From positions 17,183 to 81,182 of the IMG/VR virus record IMGVR_UViG_3300033145_000777: DNA of 64,000 nucleotides; one strand, written 5' to 3'. Positions 16,884 through 24,722 of this stretch are shown here, in pieces (position 1 is the stretch's first letter; every line of letters begins with the position of its first letter). A program made the translations under genes and the position numbers. The notes under the pieces were generated by a model. The model had not been told where the DNA came from. It saw nothing but the letters and a program-made list of their open reading frames with translations, and did not search any database. Source of the DNA: a virus.

Positions 16884-18403
16884 AGATAAAAGATAAAGTC
16901 AAGATGCGGGGACGATGTCGTTTCACGATAAGAGACGCCGAGACGGGAGAGATCGTTGAGCAGACTCCTTGGAGAGATAACCTAGTCACGGATGTCGGAG
17001 AAGAAATGTACGCCCAATTAATGAAGGGAGACACAATAGACCCATGCAATTACTGCGCCGTAGGCGATGATAACACACCAGCCGCCGAAGCCGACACAGT
17101 TCTAGGCTCTGAGCTAGGACGACTTGAGGTAACGGAAATAACCATCGCAGGCTCCGTTGTCACTTACAGCACATTCTTCGGGTCAGGCGACGCCAATGGT
17201 TGTTATGATGAGTTAACTGAATGTCTAACTGAGGGTGGCTGGAAATACATTAAAGATGTTCAAAAAGGAGAACAAATATTAACCTTAAATGAACAAGGAT
17301 GCCTGGAGTATCAACCTAACCTAAAAACCCATAAATATTCACACTCAGGAATCATGTATTCCTTACAGCGTCCTGGACGATTCAATCTTCTTATTACCCC
17401 AAAACACTGGTTAATCGTAAAGAATCATTCATGGCATGACCATATGAGAAGGTCAAAAATATTAACAGGGAGACAATGGCACCATGATTTATTTAAACCT
17501 GTAATGACCGAAAACTGTCTTCATGGAAAATGGGATATGATTAAATCAGGAGAATGGCATGGGGAAGAACCAGAGACCATTACTATTCCGGCTTTAAAAT
17601 ACAAAATGCAGGCGTGGAAAACAAAATATATAAAAGAGAAACCTGAAAGAAAATTTAAAACATCCCCCTTCCTAAAGCTGACGGCTTGGTATCTTTCAGA
17701 AGGTTCAGTTGATTATGGTACGACCGGTAATCCTAATAGAACTAAAATTAGTCAAATAAAAAAGGAAGAAAACCGACAAGAAATTGTTGAATTGTGTAAA
17801 GAATTAAAACTAAATTACTCAATAAACAAAAAAGGAATTAACATAAATGATAACCAGATAGCTACTTACTTTACCGCTTTTGGAAAAAACGCCCTGGAAA
17901 AAAGATCACCCTTATACATTAAACGATTATCCCAAAAACTAATTCAAGAGTTCCTCCACACATATATGAAGGGGGATGGCAATCTCAAAAAGAACTATCT
18001 TTTCACTTCATCACCGGCAATGAGAGATGATCTCCAAGAACTAGGCATCAAAGCAGGATATGGTGCAGACTATACTGCATACATATCTTCAAACAGCTTT
18101 TCTGAAAAAGAAAAATATACAATTCGATTATTAAAAGGAAAATCACACTTAGCTATTGGGCGTGGACACTCTTTAAAACCCGTGCCTTTTTCAGGGTTTG
18201 TATATTGTTTAGAGGTGCCTAACCATGTTTTTCTAGTTAGACGAGAAGGAAAAACGGTGTTTTGTGGAAACACATGGTGGGAAGTAGGTATGCTTAACGC
18301 AGCGGTAGGTGGAGTCCTAATTGCTCGTACCGTTCTAGGAGGCGCACAGGTAAAAAACGCAGCGAACACAGTGACGATAGATTATGAGCTTTCTGTTACT
18401 TGA
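16880..18403 (+). CDS. Tail-fibre-type protein interrupted by an intein
   Basis: 507 residues as encoded; the joined exteins are ~150 residues. The extein resembles a common phage tail-associated family: LVTDVGEEMYAQLM, AVGDDNTPAAEADTVLGSEL, and after the intein WWEVGMLNAAVGGVLIARTV with a beta-rich end. The intein occupies residues 108-464. The start overlaps the end of the endonuclease gene (ATGA), showing the endonuclease was inserted tightly against it. Confidence 0.75.
   Translation: MKIKDKVKMRGRCRFTIRDAETGEIVEQTPWRDNLVTDVGEEMYAQLMKGDTIDPCNYCAVGDDNTPAAEADTVLGSELGRLEVTEITIAGSVVTYSTFFGSGDANGCYDELTECLTEGGWKYIKDVQKGEQILTLNEQGCLEYQPNLKTHKYSHSGIMYSLQRPGRFNLLITPKHWLIVKNHSWHDHMRRSKILTGRQWHHDLFKPVMTENCLHGKWDMIKSGEWHGEEPETITIPALKYKMQAWKTKYIKEKPERKFKTSPFLKLTAWYLSEGSVDYGTTGNPNRTKISQIKKEENRQEIVELCKELKLNYSINKKGININDNQIATYFTAFGKNALEKRSPLYIKRLSQKLIQEFLHTYMKGDGNLKKNYLFTSSPAMRDDLQELGIKAGYGADYTAYISSNSFSEKEKYTIRLLKGKSHLAIGRGHSLKPVPFSGFVYCLEVPNHVFLVRREGKTVFCGNTWWEVGMLNAAVGGVLIARTVLGGAQVKNAANTVTIDYELSVT
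17201..18271 (+). mobile_element. LAGLIDADG intein in a tail protein
   Basis: 357 residues from Cys (tgt 17201) to Asn (aac 18269-18271), +1 residue Thr. Block A is CYDELTECLTEGGWKYIKD and block B ITPKHWLIV. Two LAGLIDADG-like helices appear as LTAWYLSEGSVDYG and FLHTYMKGDGN, so the homing endonuclease is in frame. The C-terminal blocks are NHVFLVRREGKTVFCGN. The penultimate residue is Gly rather than the usual His. Base composition is noticeably more A-rich than the exteins, consistent with recent arrival. Confidence 0.88.
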
Positions 18404-18416
18404 GGTTGATTTGATA

Positions 18417-18515
18417 ATGATAGTCGATACAGATAAAGAGAACAACGCATATTCTAATTTGGTGACGCTGTGTCCGAGGTGTCATGGGTTAGACATAGGA
18501 AAATCAATAAGTTGA
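18417..18515 (+). pseudogene. Remnant of an HNH endonuclease C-terminus
   Basis: A 32-residue frame ends NLVTLCPRCHGLDIGKS, the typical end of an HNH finger, without the catalytic part. It lies 13 nt after the intein-bearing gene. I read it as debris of a degraded homing endonuclease. A functional microprotein is possible but less likely. Confidence 0.45.
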
Positions 18516-18526
18516 GTGTGGTTTAG

Positions 18527-18892
18527 ATGGCTGAGAAAATAGGTGAACCAATTCCTCGGGAACTCTGGGATCTTCTGGAATTAAACCTTAAGATACGCGA
18601 CGAAGAGTATCAGATTAAAGGCTGGAGGGCAGCTGTTTTCCGTGAGTTTCTGATAAACGGTGCAGCCATGACCCCTGACGGGGTACATAGTTTTATCGCT
18701 GCAAACGGTATGTTCAAAATTGACTCTAAAACTGTGATTGAGTTCCTATTCAAACAAGAAGAAGAGGGGATGCTCACAAGCCGTAGAGAACCCAGCGCAA
18801 AAACTCCGCATAAATCTAGACTGGTTTTTGTTTCAGCGTTTCACCCAGAGATGATTCAGTATCAAATGATAAAACACAAGGAGGAGAACTAA
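18527..18892 (+). CDS. Hypothetical protein, helical / winged-helix-like
   Basis: 121 residues, helical with a short beta part (SRLVFVSAF) that could form a wing. Its position inside the tail fibre region suggests an assembly or accessory role, but no family is recognised. Its end overlaps the SD for the next gene. Confidence 0.55.
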   Translation: MAEKIGEPIPRELWDLLELNLKIRDEEYQIKGWRAAVFREFLINGAAMTPDGVHSFIAANGMFKIDSKTVIEFLFKQEEEGMLTSRREPSAKTPHKSRLVFVSAFHPEMIQYQMIKHKEEN

Positions 18893-18893
18893 G

Positions 18894-19544
18894 CTGCCAG
18901 GACAAAAGTGGATTACTGGAGATGTTATTACCTTCGCTCGTATGAATCAGAAAACCCTCATAGTTCAAGCTGCAGAGCCCACAATTATGTATGTGGGCAT
19001 GTGCTGGTTTGATGTAGATGATGATAGATTGAAGGAGAGGAATGCAGCTAACGCTGCATGGATAGAACGCCCAGGCGTCACTCTGACAGCTACTATCTCG
19101 GGTCTTTGGACTTTTGACCGTGGGGCTGCTGTCCCATTCGCTGTGGATGCAGCGAGCCTGAAGGTTACGAACCTTGACGCTGACAAGGTAGATGGACAGC
19201 ACAGAGTTCTTAACATTAATGCTGACCATGACCATGAGGGCGCAGGTGCAGAGGGCGGAACCCTTGACGTTGCCGCTATTGCCTCAGGGATCCTTAGTGT
19301 GGCGAGGGGAGGAACAGCACTCGCCGCGTATGCACAGGGAGGAATACTATACATTTCAGGTGCAAACACCCTCTCAAGGTTAGCCCCAGCCGCAGCTAAC
19401 CGGGTGTTGAGATCAACTGGAGCGAATGCACTTGAGTTCGGAGTCCTTGTTACAGCAGACATTCCCACCCTCACTATAGCCAAACTCTCAGATCACAACA
19501 AAGCAAACCATGATTCACTGTTGATTTATGCGAGGTATGCTTAA
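18894..19544 (+). CDS. Tail fibre protein
   Basis: About 216 residues if the start is CTG 18894, which is preceded by AAGGAGGAG and gives the N-terminus MPGQKWITGDVITFARMNQ. That resembles the common tail-fibre opening with W...GDVIT...MN, so I prefer it to ATG 18942. The middle and end contain GILSVARGGTALAAYAQGGI, a trimeric phage fibre-like repeat. Likely receptor-binding or fibre shaft function. Confidence 0.7.
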   Translation: MPGQKWITGDVITFARMNQKTLIVQAAEPTIMYVGMCWFDVDDDRLKERNAANAAWIERPGVTLTATISGLWTFDRGAAVPFAVDAASLKVTNLDADKVDGQHRVLNINADHDHEGAGAEGGTLDVAAIASGILSVARGGTALAAYAQGGILYISGANTLSRLAPAAANRVLRSTGANALEFGVLVTADIPTLTIAKLSDHNKANHDSLLIYARYA

Positions 19545-19559
19545 GAGGACTTGAATAGT

Positions 19560-19988
19560 ATGCCGTTTGTCTGGACCCAGAACATCGCAGTCGATGCCCT
19601 AATAGAAGCAGCTGACGTCAATGAGGTCAAAACCAACCTTGATTCCATTTACACAGCCTTGGGGATCACTAGAGGGGGATGTGGGGCTGGAGGAGGATGG
19701 GTTGAACTCCCCGTAGGAGTTGGTGACTTGATTGAGTCAGCTGACTTTCAGGAGATGAGGGATGTCACTGACTTTGCCTACGACAACAGGTGTCCCTCTT
19801 TTGATGCCGCTGATTTTGGGTCTGATGAGGCAGTGCATGATGAAGGCGTCGATGTTGGAGATAACACGGGTTATAATAGTGACGACGACTCAAGCTATGA
19901 CGATAATGATCACGGCACTTATGAGTCAGGACACGATACAAGCGTTAATGATTACGATGACGACTCATTTAATGATATAAACGTGTAA
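19560..19988 (+). CDS. Virion-associated protein with C-terminal octapeptide repeats (paralogue 1)
   Basis: 142 residues. ATG 19560 is chosen because MPFVWTQNIAVDALI matches the start of the next gene. A helical module (QNIAVDALIEAADVNEVKTN) occurs twice, near residues 7-35 and 50-78. Residues ~93-140 are six eight-residue repeats approximating D-D-x-S/T-Y/V/F-D/N-x-x (DNTGYNSD, DDSSYDDN, DHGTYESG). It follows the fibre gene and precedes two radical SAM genes. The repeats look like modification substrates or beta-roll rungs. Confidence 0.7.
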   Translation: MPFVWTQNIAVDALIEAADVNEVKTNLDSIYTALGITRGGCGAGGGWVELPVGVGDLIESADFQEMRDVTDFAYDNRCPSFDAADFGSDEAVHDEGVDVGDNTGYNSDDDSSYDDNDHGTYESGHDTSVNDYDDDSFNDINV

Positions 19989-20003
19989 GGTGGAAATGAA
20001 AAA

Positions 20004-20300
20004 ATGCCGTTTGTTTGGGTGCAGAACATCGCCGTAGACGCATTAATCGACTCAGCTGACTTGGCGGAGATTCGAACTAATGTAGATTGGGTGGAAGATA
20101 ACAAATGTGCTGCCCATGATACAGGGCATGATTTAACAAATCATGGTCCCGTTGATAATGGGGATGATGCACCCGTGAACGTCGGAGAAGATGGCACCTA
20201 TGACTCTGGAGATAATGACGGATATGATGGCACAAAAAACGCTGGTGCTAACTCTGGGGAAGATGGCAGTTACAATAATGGAGACAACAACGTCGTTTAG
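20004..20300 (+). CDS. Virion-associated protein with C-terminal octapeptide repeats (paralogue 2)
   Basis: 98 residues; one helical module (MPFVWVQNIAVDALIDSADL) and then seven octads at residues 38-93, for example DDAPVNVG, EDGTYDSG, DNDGYDGT and EDGSYNNG. It is a paralogue of the preceding gene. The repeats place an aromatic or Val between D/N residues every eighth position. No known repeat family (RTX, pentapeptide, HXS) matches exactly. It is only 12 nt upstream of a radical SAM gene. Confidence 0.7.
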   Translation: MPFVWVQNIAVDALIDSADLAEIRTNVDWVEDNKCAAHDTGHDLTNHGPVDNGDDAPVNVGEDGTYDSGDNDGYDGTKNAGANSGEDGSYNNGDNNVV

Positions 20301-20312
20301 AAGGTAAATAAA

Positions 20313-21629
20313 ATGAGTCTTGTAGCAGCAGAAATGTTAACCACGGGTACATGCCCTTTCAACTGTTCATATTGCTATATTCCTAAAACGGAGTATATGA
20401 AGGAAATACACGCCAAGCTAGTTGAGCATCTTCAAAACGGGAACTACATTGAGTTACTGAAAAAAGTCTATGGTGAAAACCTTACTCATTTAGGGCTCTG
20501 GGGTACAGAACCTACGCTCACAATACCACTGATTGCTGATCTTTTACCAGCACTGTTAAATGAGTTTCCTCTTCTGAAGGAGATAAAGTTTTCAACAGCT
20601 ATGATTTCAGACCCTTTGATTATAGCGAACTTTGCTAAAGCATTATCTAAAACAGGAGTTAAGATTAACCTCAGCGTTCAGATGTCTCTTGATGGTCCCT
20701 CATGGATTACTGATAAAAATAGGATGCGTGGAGCCGCTGCTCTTGTCCCTAAGAATCTATATGCTCTTGTTAGGATTCTGAATGATCATGACCTCAATGA
20801 AACAACAGTCGAGTTCCGATGGAAGGCAACTCATAGCATCGAAACAATCAAAATATTTGCTAATAGTAAAAAAAGGATTCACGAGTATCTTGGCTTCTTT
20901 GAGTCTATACGTCGCCGCTTCAACAAGATCAATAAAAACAAAAACATGAAACTTGTCTCAACCTCGGCTCCGACAACTCTCGTAGTACCAGGAAAATACA
21001 CCAGCACAGATGGTAAAATATTCGCAAAATACCTAAAGACCCTCCACAAAGCAGACTATGAATCCACTTATAGTAGTCGGCTGAATAAAATCTTCAAGTA
21101 TGGAAGGGATATAGACAAAAGGAGAATGTTTACATGTAGTGGTGGTGACTCCAATCTCGGCATAGCCCCAGGTCGGATACACATCTGTCACCGCACCTTC
21201 TACCTAGACGATGACAAATACATTCAATCAGTCTTAGCATCTGAAAGCTCAGTTGGCGACGTAGAAAATTGGGACATATCCCTTTTCCGTAAAGGTACAA
21301 TAGATTTTGTGAGGGACAACTACATTGTTCCCGTCTCTGACCTACCTCGGTTCCTATACGTGATGCGTGGCTATCATGATTTCTGGCGGCTACAACTTGG
21401 GCATGTAAGAGCTATGTTGATAGAGTTAGCACTCGCTGGTCAAGCAGATGAAGTATATATAGACGATGAGGAACTAGCCTCTCTGTTCTGTCTTTTTATG
21501 GAAACAGCCTTAACCTGTCCGATGGAGAACTTGTTAAATACCGGGTCTATCCACCTTCAAACTGTATCCTTGATAAGGCTGTTTGCAAACGGAGCTTTCC
21601 AAGAACTCCTAAAGGAGGCACAACGATGA
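20313..21629 (+). CDS. Radical SAM protein with C-terminal Cys region, enzyme A of a pair
   Basis: 438 residues. The CPFNCSYC motif (Cys14, 18, 21) binds the SAM-reducible cluster. LGLWGTEPTLT matches the GGEP-type SAM-binding strand with Gly-Thr replacing Gly-Gly. A second Cys group (MFTCSGG...IHICHRTF) resembles part of a SPASM or twitch auxiliary cluster site. Such enzymes modify peptides or proteins. It overlaps the next radical SAM gene by 4 nt and follows the octapeptide-repeat proteins, its most plausible substrates. Confidence 0.8.
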   Translation: MSLVAAEMLTTGTCPFNCSYCYIPKTEYMKEIHAKLVEHLQNGNYIELLKKVYGENLTHLGLWGTEPTLTIPLIADLLPALLNEFPLLKEIKFSTAMISDPLIIANFAKALSKTGVKINLSVQMSLDGPSWITDKNRMRGAAALVPKNLYALVRILNDHDLNETTVEFRWKATHSIETIKIFANSKKRIHEYLGFFESIRRRFNKINKNKNMKLVSTSAPTTLVVPGKYTSTDGKIFAKYLKTLHKADYESTYSSRLNKIFKYGRDIDKRRMFTCSGGDSNLGIAPGRIHICHRTFYLDDDKYIQSVLASESSVGDVENWDISLFRKGTIDFVRDNYIVPVSDLPRFLYVMRGYHDFWRLQLGHVRAMLIELALAGQADEVYIDDEELASLFCLFMETALTCPMENLLNTGSIHLQTVSLIRLFANGAFQELLKEAQR

Positions 21630-22939
21630 GTTATCAACAAGAAAACGATACCCTAATCACCTCTCTATTTGAGCGAACATTCTTCGAGTCATGGAACGCG
21701 AACCCCCCGGAACTCTCAAACTTCCATAGGGTCGAGTTTATACTTAACTACAAATGCAACCTTGCTTGCAAATATTGCTATGTAACCCATTATGGGGATG
21801 AACTTTATCCTCCAGAACTCTATAAAGATGAAGCACAAGTGCTAAATAACCTAGAGATGGTGCTTGATTGGTTTATAGAAAACAATTATGCTCCAGAAAT
21901 AGAGGTATTCTCAGGAGAAGCACTCATTCAAGATATAGGCTATAAAGCCTTGAATATGATTCTTGATAAATTTGAAGGAAAGATCAAGACCCGTATTATC
22001 ATCCCGACAAACTACACCTTCATTCTTTCAAAAACGCTAACCAAACAAGTTGAGACGCTCTTAAACCGAGGTAAAAAAATAGGGATACCCATTTTTCTGA
22101 GTGCTTCATTTGATGGAAAATATTGCGAGGCTAATCGTCCCTTCCAGCCTGGAGTTAAAGACTTGCGTGATGATGATTATTATGATAAGTGCTTTGCCTT
22201 CATTAAGAAATGGGGCTTCGGGTTCCACCCAATGATTTACTCTGAAAAAATTAGAAACTGGAAGGATAATTTCCTTTGGTTCCAAGAGATGCTTAAAAAA
22301 CATAACATCCCTTGGTATAGGATATACCTCTTATCCGTCCGTAATGCTGAGTGGAGTATTCAACAAACCCGTGATTTTCACGATTTTATTGAGTTTCTAA
22401 TAAAATGGGTCTATGATAATCCATGCAACAAAGACCCTAAGAAATACCTAGATTTTCTATTCAAAAAGCGTGGATTCAATATCCTCAATGGTCCTCTTTC
22501 TACTGTAGGCAGAGGAATTGGGTGTTCCCTTCAGTCACAGTTATTTTTACGGCTGGGTGACTTAGCTATTGTTCCATGTCATAGAACTAGCTACGAGCAC
22601 TTGATCTTAGGACACCTAAAAGTGGAGGACAACAAAATCGCAGGGATCTCCGCAAAGAACCCAGAGTTAGCAGTAACCAAACACTCGTTTAGTGCAAAAA
22701 TGTTTCCTTATTGTGAGACCTGTCTTATCCGTGAACTTTGCAGCTTCGGGTGCTTGGGAGCGCAGATTGAGACAACAGGTGATTTATTCACGCCCATTCC
22801 CACCGTTTGTCGTCAGCAACACGCTAAAATAAGGAGCATGATTAAAACCTATCAGGAACTTAATATGCTTGATTTAATTCTCAGTAATCTTAGCACTGAG
22901 AAAGTGTACGCAATCAAAAAATTGGTTGAAATAATATGA
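21626..22939 (+). CDS. Radical SAM/SPASM-like protein, enzyme B of a pair
   Basis: 437 residues. The cluster motif is CNLACKYCY near residue 50, with VFSGEALI as the GGEP-like strand. The C-terminus has a clear SPASM-type pattern: CSLQSQL, VPCHRTS, CETCLIRELCSFGCLGA, and a late Cys (TVCRQQH). This architecture is typical of RiPP-maturing enzymes. The gene overlaps both neighbours by ATGA, so the pair is probably made in fixed ratio. It is likely to act on the repeat proteins. Confidence 0.85.
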   Translation: MSYQQENDTLITSLFERTFFESWNANPPELSNFHRVEFILNYKCNLACKYCYVTHYGDELYPPELYKDEAQVLNNLEMVLDWFIENNYAPEIEVFSGEALIQDIGYKALNMILDKFEGKIKTRIIIPTNYTFILSKTLTKQVETLLNRGKKIGIPIFLSASFDGKYCEANRPFQPGVKDLRDDDYYDKCFAFIKKWGFGFHPMIYSEKIRNWKDNFLWFQEMLKKHNIPWYRIYLLSVRNAEWSIQQTRDFHDFIEFLIKWVYDNPCNKDPKKYLDFLFKKRGFNILNGPLSTVGRGIGCSLQSQLFLRLGDLAIVPCHRTSYEHLILGHLKVEDNKIAGISAKNPELAVTKHSFSAKMFPYCETCLIRELCSFGCLGAQIETTGDLFTPIPTVCRQQHAKIRSMIKTYQELNMLDLILSNLSTEKVYAIKKLVEII

Positions 22940-23496
22940 GTGAACAGAAAAACCCACAAGAGATGTTTGATGAAAAGATAGAGACAATCGAAAAGATCAT
23001 GGAACATAAAACAGATTTCACACAAACCTACGGTAATAAAGGAAGTGACATGATCATAGCCGCTTTCGACATTATGCGCGTCCAGTTTAGTGCTGCCATT
23101 CAACTGGAAACCTTGGAAGAGTCAGCCAAACTCGCAGTACAAGAGAAAACAGAGGTAGTTGAAAAAGCGTTAAAACTAATGCTCGACGTAGCCCTCTACA
23201 GGCCGATAACCAAAATAGTTCGTCACCTATCCCTTGAAGTCACAGAGTTTGCCAAAAACTGGAATGATCAAGTCCCTCAATGTCCAAATATAGCACAAAA
23301 GATCGCGGTTCTATCACGCATCGTGTCATCCCAGAAAACTATGGATGATACTATCCAGATCACAAAGAAGTTGCTGGAGAAGCTACAACGAGAAATGAGC
23401 AGACGCCCGGTAGCCTATGAGCTTTCTAAGCACTACCTTGAAAGCACAGACTTTTCAATCAAGAGACGAAATGAAAAACAAAAGGAGGTGAAGTGA
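22936..23496 (+). CDS. Hypothetical helical protein of the radical SAM operon
   Basis: 186 residues, all-helical with coiled-coil tendency, no Cys clusters. It overlaps the upstream SPASM-like gene by ATGA and the following gene by TGATG. Its co-expression with the pair suggests a partner, carrier or recognition subunit, but this is inference only. Confidence 0.6.
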   Translation: MSEQKNPQEMFDEKIETIEKIMEHKTDFTQTYGNKGSDMIIAAFDIMRVQFSAAIQLETLEESAKLAVQEKTEVVEKALKLMLDVALYRPITKIVRHLSLEVTEFAKNWNDQVPQCPNIAQKIAVLSRIVSSQKTMDDTIQITKKLLEKLQREMSRRPVAYELSKHYLESTDFSIKRRNEKQKEVK

Positions 23497-23726
23497 TGAA
23501 AGTACACATTGATCGGATTCGTTTGCTTGAAGACTTCGTACACGTAAAATATTCGTTAAACGAAAGCACTGTTGTTGGCTCTGTAAGAATACCTGCCGCA
23601 GGGTTTCAGGAAGAGTGGATTCCAGCAGCGATTAAGCGAGACCTTCTGCTAAAAGAAGAAGAACGTGGGATCATAGAAGACCTAGTTCAGACGCTCGAAG
23701 GTCAGGAAATAGACATCCCCGAGTAG
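23496..23726 (+). CDS. Small hypothetical protein closing the radical SAM operon
   Basis: 76 residues from ATG 23496, which follows AAAGGAGGTG, a very strong SD. A beta-rich N-terminal half (VHIDRIRLLEDFVHVKYSL) is followed by an acidic helix. Small proteins in radical SAM operons can act as peptide recognition elements, but no such homology is evident. Confidence 0.6.
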   Translation: MKVHIDRIRLLEDFVHVKYSLNESTVVGSVRIPAAGFQEEWIPAAIKRDLLLKEEERGIIEDLVQTLEGQEIDIPE

Positions 23727-23742
23727 TGGATTAAAGAACAAC

Positions 23743-23793
23743 TTTAGTCCATAAACTTTATATAAGTATTTGGGAAAGAAAGTACGACTCAAA
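23743..23793 (+). promoter_or_regulatory. Near-leaderless promoter, copy 2
   Basis: TTTAGTCCATAAACTTTATATAAG with GACTCAAA directly before ATG 23794. It places the membrane protein gene in a new transcription unit after the radical SAM operon. Confidence 0.8.
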
Positions 23794-24096
23794 ATGCAAA
23801 AGAATAAAAACAGGATAGCAGAGCCTAAAGGATTTATAAAACAGATAGAGTTCACGGCAATTCTTATCGGAGTAGTACTCCTACTAGGAAGCTACCTCGT
23901 TCTTCTGTACACCTTCATGAGTGCATGGTTTAGCCCAATAAAAACTGTGGTCGTTCACATTAACCAGCTGGGAGAAGCACTACCGGAGCTTATATTCCTA
24001 ACACTGACCTTTCCATGTGTATGTTATTTACTCGCTCGACTTAAATGGAGTAATAAAACCAAACGTATATGGATTGACGTTAAACCATCAGAATAG
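23794..24096 (+). CDS. Small membrane protein, two transmembrane segments
   Basis: 100 residues; start ATG 23794 is fixed by the promoter context (GACTCAAA then ATG), not the TTG upstream. There are two hydrophobic stretches, residues ~18-45 (FTAILIGVVLLLGSYLVLLY) and ~60-80 (LIFLTLTFPCVCYLLA), and basic ends. A holin-like or envelope role is possible. With its early-type promoter, a role in host takeover is equally likely. Confidence 0.65.
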   Translation: MQKNKNRIAEPKGFIKQIEFTAILIGVVLLLGSYLVLLYTFMSAWFSPIKTVVVHINQLGEALPELIFLTLTFPCVCYLLARLKWSNKTKRIWIDVKPSE

Positions 24097-24182
24097 AGTA
24101 ATATAAAAAATAGCCAACCCTCTCTAGTACAGTAGTAACGAAAGCATTATTAACCCATATTATAACCGTTATAAGGATTAAA
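24097..24182 (+). promoter_or_regulatory. Intergenic region with probable promoter
   Basis: AT-rich. An AACCCATATTATAACCGTTATAAGG stretch precedes ATG 24183 and contains overlapping TATA-like sequences. It differs from the shared promoter family. Confidence 0.4.
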
Positions 24183-24359
24183 ATGTCGGAAGATAAAGCG
24201 TTGATTCAAGTCTCCGTTGAACTCCGTGATACCCTGAAATCACAAAGAAGGATAAAGCCCGATGGTGAACTTGAAACCATCGAGGAAGTCCTTCACAGGA
24301 AAACTATGGAGAAAGGGCTAGACTTGAGAGGCAGGAAGATAGGTCACGATGAGAGGTAA
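24183..24359 (+). CDS. Ribbon-helix-helix/VapB-like small protein
   Basis: 58 residues. VSVELRDTLKSQRRI followed by ETIEEVLHRK matches short archaeal RHH-like regulator/antitoxin proteins (DUF7557-like). Bases 24211-24290 recur in the next gene at 24587-24666 with three synonymous differences. The start is ATG 24183, and the end overlaps the nuclease gene by 11 nt. It could regulate its own operon or the nuclease. Confidence 0.65.
   Translation: MSEDKALIQVSVELRDTLKSQRRIKPDGELETIEEVLHRKTMEKGLDLRGRKIGHDER
24211..24290 (+). repeat. 80-bp coding duplication, copy A
   Basis: 77 of 80 bases match 24587-24666. All three differences are in third codon positions and synonymous (Glu, Leu, Gln). It encodes the RHH-like core. 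Confidence 0.85.
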
Positions 24360-24720
24360 GAACGAGGATTCAGCCATAGAACAATTTGAAGCAGAGGGAT
24401 ATGACGTTATCAAGGTAGGGATTCCAGACCTCATTCTACTCAAAGAAGGCAAAATCAGATTTATAGAAATCAAGACAACTGGTAAGCTGAAACGCGATCA
24501 GAAAAGAACCCATGAACTTTTCAGAAAACACAATATTTCTGTCGAGGTATTTCGCTTAGGAGAACAACCAAGTACAAATATTAGAATCTCCGTTGAGCTT
24601 CGTGATACCCTGAAATCACAGAGAAGGATAAAGCCCGATGGTGAACTTGAAACCATCGAGGAAGTCTTACTAAGACTTACCCGTGAGGCTGACATTGATC
24701 TAAAGGAGAGGATAGAGTAA
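24349..24720 (+). CDS. PD-(D/E)XK (VRR-NUC/resolvase-like) nuclease fused to an RHH-like module
   Basis: 123 residues. The nuclease core has IEQFEAEGYDVIKVGIPDLI...IRFIEIKTTGKLKRDQ, the PD...ExK signature of VRR-NUC and Hjc-like enzymes. The C-terminal ~43 residues repeat the RHH-like sequence of the preceding gene. The fusion could target the nuclease to DNA or bring it under control of the small protein by hetero-association. It overlaps the preceding gene by 11 nt. Confidence 0.75.
   Translation: MRGKNEDSAIEQFEAEGYDVIKVGIPDLILLKEGKIRFIEIKTTGKLKRDQKRTHELFRKHNISVEVFRLGEQPSTNIRISVELRDTLKSQRRIKPDGELETIEEVLLRLTREADIDLKERIE
24587..24666 (+). repeat. 80-bp coding duplication, copy B
   Basis: Second copy of the RHH-like coding segment, forming the C-terminal module of the nuclease gene. 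See 24211-24290. Confidence 0.85.
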
Positions 24721-24722
24721 CC

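Noticed and set aside
16880-18403. Reading the whole 507-residue frame as one tail protein
   Set aside because: The middle 357 residues carry intein splicing blocks and LAGLIDADG motifs, unrelated to virion structure.
19762-19980. Met/Thr-rich frame inside the first octapeptide-repeat gene
   Set aside because: A frame-shifted reading of the Asp-rich repeats; its repetitiveness is inherited from the real frame.
20130-20297. RTX calcium-binding repeats
   Set aside because: Period is eight, not nine, and the GGxGxDxxx signature is absent.
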